39,303 nt of DNA from DATMQA01 sp035566895 (GTDB lineage: Bacteria; Verrucomicrobiota; Verrucomicrobiia; Limisphaerales; UBA8199). Position numbers and translations under genes: made by a program. Of this stretch, positions 33,882 to 39,303 are shown piece after piece. The stretch covers positions 1 through 39,303 of the forward strand of contig DATMQA010000187.1 of the NCBI GenBank assembly GCA_035566895.1, written 5' to 3'. The notes under the pieces were generated by a model. It was given only the letters and a program-made list of their open reading frames with translations. It was not told where the DNA came from and searched no databases. The stretch's first letter is position 1. Each line of letters opens with the position of its first letter.

Positions 33882-34088
33882 TATTGCCCCGCCCCTCCTG
33901 CCGCCCGCTCCCCCTGCCTCGTGTTCTGCTGACGAAATTCTGAGGCACGGGCGCAGGTCGGGCGAAATCGCGTGCCCTGGCTTTCGTGATTCGTAATGCC
34001 CATTAAATAGACATCGCTTCGCATAGGGACTTTACCCTATAGCTACAACCCCTCGCACGGCGGATTTTGCCGGGTTGTTTTCGTTGCT

Positions 34089-34577
34089 ATGCCCGATAAA
34101 GCGCTCTTTCTGCTCGTCGAGGATTCCGAGGATGACGCGCTTTTGCTTCGGCACGTCTTCCGAAAGGCCAATATTACCAACCCTCTCCACGTAGTAAGAA
34201 CCGGGGAGCAAGCCGTCGAATACCTGAGCGGCTTCGGTCGCTATGCGAACCGCGCCGAATTTCCGCTCCCCTCTCTTGTCGTGCTCGACCTCAAGATGCC
34301 GGGCATGGATGGCTTCGGGGTTCTGAAATGGATTCGACACCAGCCGGCCTTTGAGAGTTTGCGGGTAGTCGTGCTCTCGGGTTCGGGCGCTCCGGAGGAC
34401 ATCAACCGGGCCTATATACTTGGGGCCAATTCCTTCCTCACGAAACCCAACACCTTCGAGGAGTTTGTCCAAGTCAGTCAGGCCCTCAGCGGTTATTGGC
34501 TCGGGATTGCCGAAGCCTCTCAGAATTCTCGCCCCCGCGTCGGCAGCCCCCGAAGCAAAGAATGTGTAACCGAATGA
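34089..34577 (+). CDS. CheY-like single-domain response regulator (Rcp1-like)
   Basis: 162 aa, ATG at 34089. Acidic VEDSEDD (10-16), phospho-acceptor D67 in VVLDLKMPGMDG, S97 in VVLSGSG (Ser replacing Thr, tolerated) and K119 in FLTKP. The GFGRYANRAEFPLP insert resembles the neighbouring receivers, suggesting paralogy. The last 25 residues are a basic tail (RPRVGSPRSKECVTE). No output domain. Confidence 0.88.
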   Translation: MPDKALFLLVEDSEDDALLLRHVFRKANITNPLHVVRTGEQAVEYLSGFGRYANRAEFPLPSLVVLDLKMPGMDGFGVLKWIRHQPAFESLRVVVLSGSGAPEDINRAYILGANSFLTKPNTFEEFVQVSQALSGYWLGIAEASQNSRPRVGSPRSKECVTE

Positions 34578-34710
34578 GCCGGATGCGCGGGTAAACAGGA
34601 GCGGCCCGGTCCCGCCGGTGCTTGGGGCAATTGGGTTATCCGCTCTGCTTGGACGCCCGAAAGCGCGCACATACGCGCGGAATAACTGGCGAAACGTATC
34701 TCATATAACT

Positions 34711-34926
34711 TCACGGCACCCAATTCTGGTCATGAATATCACGGTCTGGTTTGAATGCCGGCAAGAACCGGTTCTCGCTTGCTTTATCCTGATTGGCCCG
34801 GTCCCGCTCCTCAGAGGACATACCACTGAATGTCTGGCAACCGGCAGAGCCAAACAGCACGGTCGTCAACAACATGAGCTTTAGTAGGCGCAATGGCCGT
34901 GGCGCAGAATTGTTGTTCGTGTCCAT
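34711..34926 (-). CDS. Small lipoprotein
   Basis: 71 aa, ATG at 34926 (MDTNNNSAPRPLRL). A basic n-region, a hydrophobic core (LLKLMLLTTVLFGSAG) and lipobox GSAGC, then a charged 45-residue tail (MSSEERDRANQDK). Exported and lipid-anchored. No family recognised. Confidence 0.65.
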   Translation of the reverse strand: MDTNNNSAPRPLRLLKLMLLTTVLFGSAGCQTFSGMSSEERDRANQDKASENRFLPAFKPDRDIHDQNWVP

Positions 34927-35146
34927 GTGACCCAACAATTATTTAACGGTCCATTCACATAATGCGTCATGTCGATCCACAATGCAATCTCGTGGCACGA
35001 CAAGCTTTTTCGCCGCTCTCGAACAACGCCAGAGAGGACCCTGCCGCCCGTCCCGGCTCGGCCAAAATCCTGTCGCCCATGCCGCCGCACTCTGCCTGGT
35101 TCGAAACGAGCGGAACGGGCTCGCGGCATCCGGGGCAGTGATCTCG
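34927..35146. other. Intergenic, no gene supported
   Basis: 220 nt between two minus-strand genes. Nothing coding or structured could be supported. Confidence 0.4.
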
Positions 35147-35434
35147 TTAGGGCTCAAATTTTGTTTCGCAGTGCTCACAATACTTGCCCCCGGACTGTCT
35201 CGAAAATTCCTTTTTGCAAACTGGGCAGCGCCAATAAAAAGACCAGAAAATACCGAGTGCCGCACAGCCGAAAAGCAAACCGTAGCCGATCACCTTGCGG
35301 GCAACGGGGGTGTCAAGCAACTGCATAGTCAAAATCCCGCTAACGGCAATTGGTAAAAAGCTCTTCCGAATAATCGTCAGGACTTTGTGACGACGTCGAA
35401 TGAATTCAATCTCGTCTGGCGTGCCTTGTTTCAT
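35147..35434 (-). CDS. Small membrane protein with C-terminal zinc ribbon
   Basis: 95 aa, ATG at 35434 (a TTG at 35464 is possible but weaker). Two membrane segments (LPIAVSGILTMQLL, VIGYGLLFGCAALGIFWSFYW) precede CPVCKKEF and CEHCETKFEP, a four-Cys zinc ribbon. The basic N-terminus (EFIRRRHKVLTIIRKS) suggests cytoplasmic ends. Family not recognised; similar in style to the zinc-ribbon protein at 30843-31160. Confidence 0.65.
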   Translation of the reverse strand: MKQGTPDEIEFIRRRHKVLTIIRKSFLPIAVSGILTMQLLDTPVARKVIGYGLLFGCAALGIFWSFYWRCPVCKKEFSRQSGGKYCEHCETKFEP

Positions 35435-35596
35435 GGCGACAGACCCATAACCATTATTTTGCAATCAATGGCCCTTAAAGCGACGGCCCGCAGCCGCTTT
35501 GTCCAACCCGCGAGGTAAGCAGCGCGCCTGGACACGAAAAATTCAAGAACGGTTCAGCCCGGCGCGCTGCCTACCGCGCATCCCTGTTGGGCATGG

Positions 35597-35965
35597 TCAG
35601 TGTTTCTTGAGTCTGGGTGTGAACTGAAGAAATCCACCCCCCAACTGAACGTCATACTCCTTCCCGGAGCGCACGTAGCGCATCAAAAGCCCGGCGGGAC
35701 CCCAGGGCTCAGCGCTGCCATCTCTGGGCCTCGGCTCAACCTGCAAATTCAACTGAATTTCGTCGCTTGGGAAAGCCGTCGCCGTAATGACCAACTCTCT
35801 GCCCTCGCCGAGAGGTACACGCTTTGGGGTCTGCGGCAGCAACTCGATCTCGCCTAGCTTCTGCACCTGCGCACCGGGAGGAAGCTGAGGTTTCGAGCAA
35901 CCCGGCGACAAGAGGATAGCGAACAGAACAGCCGCGTAAATACTCATGAATAGTGGTATTCGCAT
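35597..35965 (-). CDS. Lipoprotein of unknown function
   Basis: 122 aa from ATG 35965 (MRIPLFMSIYAAVL). Signal with lipobox LLSPGC, so exported and lipid-anchored. The mature part reads beta-rich (KRVPLGEGRELVITATAF, IQLNLQVEPRP). The longer in-frame reading to 36136 has no start evidence. No family recognised; PEP-CTERM gene lies upstream on the same strand. Confidence 0.68.
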   Translation of the reverse strand: MRIPLFMSIYAAVLFAILLSPGCSKPQLPPGAQVQKLGEIELLPQTPKRVPLGEGRELVITATAFPSDEIQLNLQVEPRPRDGSAEPWGPAGLLMRYVRSGKEYDVQLGGGFLQFTPRLKKH

Positions 35966-36066
35966 AAAGCGTGCAGTTGCCGAACGTTCCGAATCAGCGA
36001 GCCCGCGCCTCTGACCACTCGCATGCAACCGAGGCTCAGTCGCGGGGCTTCGCTGAATTCGGTTGG

Positions 36067-36747
36067 TTAGACCAGGTGCTCTGTCCATAACCAACCCTTC
36101 CTGATAAGGCCGAACGCCAAAACCCCGAGCAGGCACAACGTTGTGGCGCCCGGTTCCGGCACAGTGATACCCTCTCGAAAAATCATGTCCTGATTGTCCT
36201 GCGGCACGCCGCCGTAAATTAGTCGTCCTCCCGGATAGTTCATATCAATTGTCTGCCCGTTTACGACAGCCGAAACAGGAACCTCAATCGTCCAGCCTGA
36301 ATCTCCAGCAAGTTGAATGACTTCCAAAACGTAGAGGTCGCCCGCTACCAGCGGCACTGTGCTTGAAAACGCGAAATGAGTGTTGCTTTGGGAAGATGCC
36401 GCTGATCTCACGACCTGATCACTCAGTCCCAAAACGGGACTCGCAATATTGCCTTGGTGAATAGCGATTTCAAACGTGCCTGTATTAGTAGCTATCCGGT
36501 TATAAAGGTTTACGTCGGCAAAATCCAATCCTTGCAATGAGGGGGTGAATTCTTGTCCTGTTTCAGCCACCAGCGATGGAAGAACTGCATCGTAATGAAA
36601 GAATTGATACCCACCGCCTGTAAATACTGGTGGTTGAAGGCTCTGGTCTATCAACAACCCTTGAGCGTATGATCCCGAGGCAATGACGCACGAGAGAAGC
36701 AGTAAGAATTGAAGCGGTCGAAATGCTGTCAATGTTGGTGTCTGCAT
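36067..36747 (-). CDS. PEP-CTERM sorted exported protein
   Basis: 226 aa from ATG 36747 (MQTPTLTAFRP). Signal peptide (FLLLLSCVIASGSYA), a beta-rich body with Asn/Thr, and a C-terminal VPEPG motif followed by a hydrophobic helix (TTLCLLGVLAFGLI) and basic RKGW. This is the PEP-CTERM/exosortase signal, which is cut by an exosortase (EpsH/XrtA type) not in this window. PEP-CTERM proteins often accompany exopolysaccharide. Confidence 0.85.
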   Translation of the reverse strand: MQTPTLTAFRPLQFLLLLSCVIASGSYAQGLLIDQSLQPPVFTGGGYQFFHYDAVLPSLVAETGQEFTPSLQGLDFADVNLYNRIATNTGTFEIAIHQGNIASPVLGLSDQVVRSAASSQSNTHFAFSSTVPLVAGDLYVLEVIQLAGDSGWTIEVPVSAVVNGQTIDMNYPGGRLIYGGVPQDNQDMIFREGITVPEPGATTLCLLGVLAFGLIRKGWLWTEHLV

Positions 36748-37033
36748 AGGTCGGCGATATTGTCTAAGCATTATTCAACAAACCTGTTCGTATATGGATT
36801 GCCCTAATTTCGAATGCAAGTCTTTTATCATCAACTACATGTCAAAATCTTTCTCTCTCTCGCTTTGCATGCCCCCGCGCCCCTTTTGTTTTGGGTCTTG
36901 CTCCAGCCCTGGCGCTTCGGCCCCGCCCCGTCAATGTTCACCGCCATCGCTTTGCACCCACTGCCCAGGCCCGCGCTGAGTCCTTTGCCGGGGGAGCCAG
37001 CGCGGAACACGGACTCAATCGAGCCCGGGGCGG

Positions 37034-37540
37034 CTAACCAGGTTCAGCGCCTGGCTCGGTCCCAGCCTGCTTGTGTTTCTCCCACCGCCATACCAATCCG
37101 TCTTCGGGATCGACGACCTCACCCACGTATAGGAACCCACATTTGGTCAAGACCCGCTTTGAGGCGTTCCCTTCCGGGCGTGTGTGCGCTCGCACAACGC
37201 GAACCTTGCCGCTACCGAATGCAAAGGCTGTCAGTGCCGCTGCTCCTTCTGTAGCGTATCCCTTCCCCTGATGATCGGGAAAAATACCATAGGCAATCTC
37301 GACTGCGCCGTCGTCTGTTGGGGGTCCCTTGAAGCCTCCTTTCCCCACGACCACGCCGCTGTCGCCAAGCAAAAAGGAAAAGCCATGGACCCAAGGATCG
37401 GGGCAAGTCGAGCTTTGAAACCGGGCCAGCCAGTCGGCTGACAAATTCGCCTTCTCGGACGGCGTCATCGCCTCGATCATCGCGTGGACTTCCTCCACCG
37501 TCGACGAAACCAGCTTGAGGTTTTTGTTTTGGATTTGCAT
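37034..37540 (-). CDS. GNAT-family N-acetyltransferase
   Basis: 168 aa from ATG 37540 (MQIQNKNLKLV). Motif A region IAYGIFPDHQGKGYATEGAA contains the QGKGYATE acetyl-CoA loop, followed by AHTRPEGNASKRVLTKCGF, the C-terminal part of GNAT enzymes of RimJ/RimL type. Substrate unknown. Monocistronic as far as can be seen. Confidence 0.87.
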   Translation of the reverse strand: MQIQNKNLKLVSSTVEEVHAMIEAMTPSEKANLSADWLARFQSSTCPDPWVHGFSFLLGDSGVVVGKGGFKGPPTDDGAVEIAYGIFPDHQGKGYATEGAAALTAFAFGSGKVRVVRAHTRPEGNASKRVLTKCGFLYVGEVVDPEDGLVWRWEKHKQAGTEPGAEPG

Positions 37541-37772
37541 TTGGCTCAGCGGCGAGTAGTCAAGGGGCCGAACTATTTTCAACGAACATACAGGCCAAAA
37601 CCTCTCCAGTTCAACGTCGAAAAAAGCCGCCCCTCCCGGCCCCAAACCGGCGTCCGCCTTGAACCGGACGCACGTCCGTAATGGCTGGAATTGTCGCCGC
37701 CCCGAGGCGTTTGGCAGACTCCTCTCGACTCCGGGCGGATCTCGTCCCGCAACGGTCCCGCTCGGAAATCAG

Positions 37773-37805
37773 GGGCGCGTCCACAAAACGCGCCCTTTTG
37801 TTTTT
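37773..37805 (+). terminator. Rho-independent terminator
   Basis: GGGCGCGT (37773-37780) and ACGCGCCC (37788-37795) form an 8-bp stem followed by TTTTGTTTTT. No plus-strand gene ends just upstream, so the transcript it serves is unknown. Confidence 0.65.
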
Positions 37806-37838
37806 GATCTGGCGCTTGGCCGTCGGGTGTCGGTAATC

Positions 37839-37876
37839 GACAAGAAAAAGGGACGACCCGTTGCCGAGTCGTCCCG
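37839..37876 (-). terminator. Terminator for the downstream minus-strand PEP-CTERM gene
   Basis: GGGACGAC (37849-37856) and GTCGTCCC (37867-37874) form an 8-bp stem. Read on the minus strand, the stem is followed by TTTTTC, placing an intrinsic terminator 90 nt after the PEP-CTERM gene stop. Confidence 0.7.
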
Positions 37877-37964
37877 CAAGGAACCCAGATTACCTCTTCG
37901 TAATCCCGCGAGGAGTTTGCGCCCGGGCCGGATTTTGATCAACGGCGGAGAGGTGACGACGCGG

Positions 37965-38498
37965 TTACAATCTGGAGACGCAGAAGGCCCTGCCCGCACT
38001 TGTGCTGATTTGCGGGCGGTGGCGATACCAAATCAGCAAGGCCAATCCTCCAACGGCCAGCAGCTCAAATGGCGAGGGTTCTGGAACGGGTATGACTTTC
38101 AAGCTGTAAAGATCGCCACTGGCTGTAATGACCGATCCAAAGAATTCCAGAAGAGTCGTCGAACCAGATAACATCGTAACGCTAAACGCCCCCTGCAAGT
38201 CCTGCCATGCGGGACCAAAAGTAAAATCGGGGGAGCCCATGCTGGCGGTTAGAGTTGTGGAAAAGATCGGAGGTTGGGCCGGACTGTCCTCGAAAGCATT
38301 AAACTGGAGCGTGTCTGTGCCAACAAATCCTTGAAAGCTCAAGCCGACGCGGGCACTTGGCCCGGTCAAGCCATGCGCCTGGAAGTCAAAGTGAGTAAAC
38401 TCGAATGTGAAAGAGTCGCCCGTGTTGAGGGATATCTGGCTGGTAGCGACGCCCGGGATATTTGCCGACAGGCCGAGAATAAGCAGCAATCGTTTCAT
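37965..38498 (-). CDS. PEP-CTERM sorted exported protein
   Basis: 177 aa from ATG 38498 (MKRLLLILGLSANI). Signal peptide, beta-rich body (FTFEFTHFDF, LSFQGFVGTD), then VPEPSPFELLAVGGLALLIWY and a basic RHRP: the PEP-CTERM motif with hydrophobic helix. A terminator hairpin follows at 37839-37876. Same sorting class as the gene at 36067-36747, but the body is not obviously similar. Confidence 0.85.
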   Translation of the reverse strand: MKRLLLILGLSANIPGVATSQISLNTGDSFTFEFTHFDFQAHGLTGPSARVGLSFQGFVGTDTLQFNAFEDSPAQPPIFSTTLTASMGSPDFTFGPAWQDLQGAFSVTMLSGSTTLLEFFGSVITASGDLYSLKVIPVPEPSPFELLAVGGLALLIWYRHRPQISTSAGRAFCVSRL

Positions 38499-38582
38499 GT
38501 ATGAGAGCAGGTTTACAGGTCGCCGGCCATTCTGTAACTGTGCGTTTGAACGCACACGCCGCGCCGCGCGCTTCGCCGGTTT

Positions 38583-39149
38583 TTAACTTCCTGCTCGGCA
38601 CCTGCCCAGCTCCCCGGCTTGCTTTGGGAGCGCCGGCAACCCAACCGAGAGAAGCGGCACCGTTTCATTGGCCTGCGCGTAAGCTTCGATCAGATCGGAG
38701 TCCGACCGCACGACAGCGCCGGCACCGCCAAAAAGGAGTTTCATCTCTAACTTCCTGAGTAGCGCGCGGGAGGCGGGGATCAATTCCAGGAGCCGCGCCT
38801 GTTCGTTCTTGCTGACAGCGACGTTGCGCTTGTTGCACGCCTCCAGCCATTCCGCCAGACGTTGCACGTCCTCGATGCCGGTCATGCGGTGAGGAAAGGC
38901 CGGCATTTCTTTTCCGGTGCGGCCCTCGGCCTGGTCGGCGCGAATGTTTGCGATCCGAGCGTCTCGGCACGCCTTTGCTTCTTCCAGGTCCTTGGTTTTG
39001 AGGGACTCCTGGAAAAGCTGACCGCCCACGCTCGCGTTTAAGAAGTAAACGCCCGACGCCGTGGCCTTTATGATGTTCCGCACTCCGACAGAGATATAGC
39101 GTTTGGGCTTATCCGCTTTGCCGTTGCCAGGATTTTCAGCCCGACTCAT
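38583..39149 (-). CDS. Integrase-like N-terminal (arm-binding) protein, lacking a catalytic domain
   Basis: 188 aa from ATG 39149 (MSRAENPGNGKADK). Residues 25-75 (KATASGVYFLNASVGGQLFQ, then SLKTKDLEEAKACRDARI) resemble the AP2-like N-terminal domain of tyrosine integrases, as in GVYYAR..v.GK...SLKT.dl..A. The rest is charged helix, and no catalytic R..H.R..Y motif appears before the stop. The same frame stays open upstream into a TPR-like sequence to the window edge. Either an integrase remnant or an accessory protein of a mobile element. Confidence 0.5.
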   Translation of the reverse strand: MSRAENPGNGKADKPKRYISVGVRNIIKATASGVYFLNASVGGQLFQESLKTKDLEEAKACRDARIANIRADQAEGRTGKEMPAFPHRMTGIEDVQRLAEWLEACNKRNVAVSKNEQARLLELIPASRALLRKLEMKLLFGGAGAVVRSDSDLIEAYAQANETVPLLSVGLPALPKQAGELGRCRAGS

Positions 39150-39303
39150 GGACTGAAATGGTCGCGCCTCGCGCACATTCCCCAATCGGCAGGCGAACCT
39201 CGCGAGATAAAAGCTGAGGAGATAATGCTTCGGAAATCTCCCCTGGACCTCGACAAGAACCTTCCGCGCCTCCCGCGTCCGACCCTGGAAGTTGAGCGCA
39301 GAG
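39150..39303 (-). pseudogene. TPR-protein fragment joined in frame to the integrase-like ORF (runs off window)
   Basis: The frame reads LNFQGRTREARKVLVEVQGR and then LLSFYLARFACRLGNVREAR, a TPR repeat of the YLACYACQLGRLEEAR type, followed directly by PFQSMSRAEN at the integrase-like start. The TPR helix would normally continue, so the TPR gene appears cut at 39150. Its upstream part is outside the window. Confidence 0.55.

Noticed and set aside
37660..37770. tRNA-like sequence before a terminator
   Set aside because: No T-arm or acceptor pairing could be found.
30054..39303. Integron cassette array
   Set aside because: Small genes are spaced and in mixed orientation, and I saw no attC-like repeated palindromes between them.

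Overview
The window looks like chromosome from a soil-type Verrucomicrobiota (Pedosphaera/Limisphaerales-like). This is inferred from two PEP-CTERM proteins, a secreted glycosidase-like protein ending in a C-terminal domain that closes with FYRLRKS, a TPR fragment of a type common in that group, many degenerate short tandem repeats between genes, and high GC. No taxonomic marker allows a firmer placement.

Layout. 0.1-4.95 kb: a secreted GHL10-type glycoside hydrolase-like protein, a cobalt/nickel ECF transporter (cbiM-cbiQ-cbiO) and a Cys/His-rich hypothetical. 4.95-9.7 kb: a triple-PAS histidine kinase, a small membrane protein and two divergent GT4 glycosyltransferases. 9.7-11.4 kb: a gene-free block of nested tandem repeats (7-, 10- and 6-nt periods, a 42-nt array and a ~300-nt higher-order duplication). 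11.4-23.6 kb: an accessory island. 23.7-28.3 kb: a third GT4 glycosyltransferase and an Fkp-type fucokinase/GDP-fucose pyrophosphorylase, so the island appears to sit inside a glycan locus. 28.3-30.05 kb: a DUF4126 membrane protein, a PEBP-family protein and the tmRNA gene. 30.05-39.3 kb: small membrane, zinc-ribbon and lipoprotein genes, three CheY-like receivers plus one decayed one, two PEP-CTERM proteins, a GNAT acetyltransferase, and an integrase-like N-terminal domain joined in frame to a TPR fragment at the window edge.

The island is the most notable part. One tightly packed plus-strand operon encodes a 1089-aa N6-adenine DNA methylase, a PD-(D/E)XK nuclease-like protein, a deoxynucleoside kinase, and a 977-aa composite protein. 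The composite has a PolX-like helix-hairpin-helix N-terminus, a possible polymerase remnant, an intact PHP phosphoesterase, a DUF429 RNase H-like domain and a UPF0200-like nucleotide kinase. It converges, with a 7-nt overlap, on a two-gene minus-strand operon: a short PurA/PurZ-like adenylosuccinate synthetase whose catalytic Asp is Ser (GSEGKG), then an AAA+ ATPase with a helical, possibly toroidal N-terminus. An HNH endonuclease lies beyond. The island is bounded by an inverted pair of ~100-nt hairpin repeats.

I infer a defence or DNA-modification system that combines purine deoxynucleotide metabolism with nucleases. I do not recognise this combination as a named system; the families are recognisable but the joint function is unproven.
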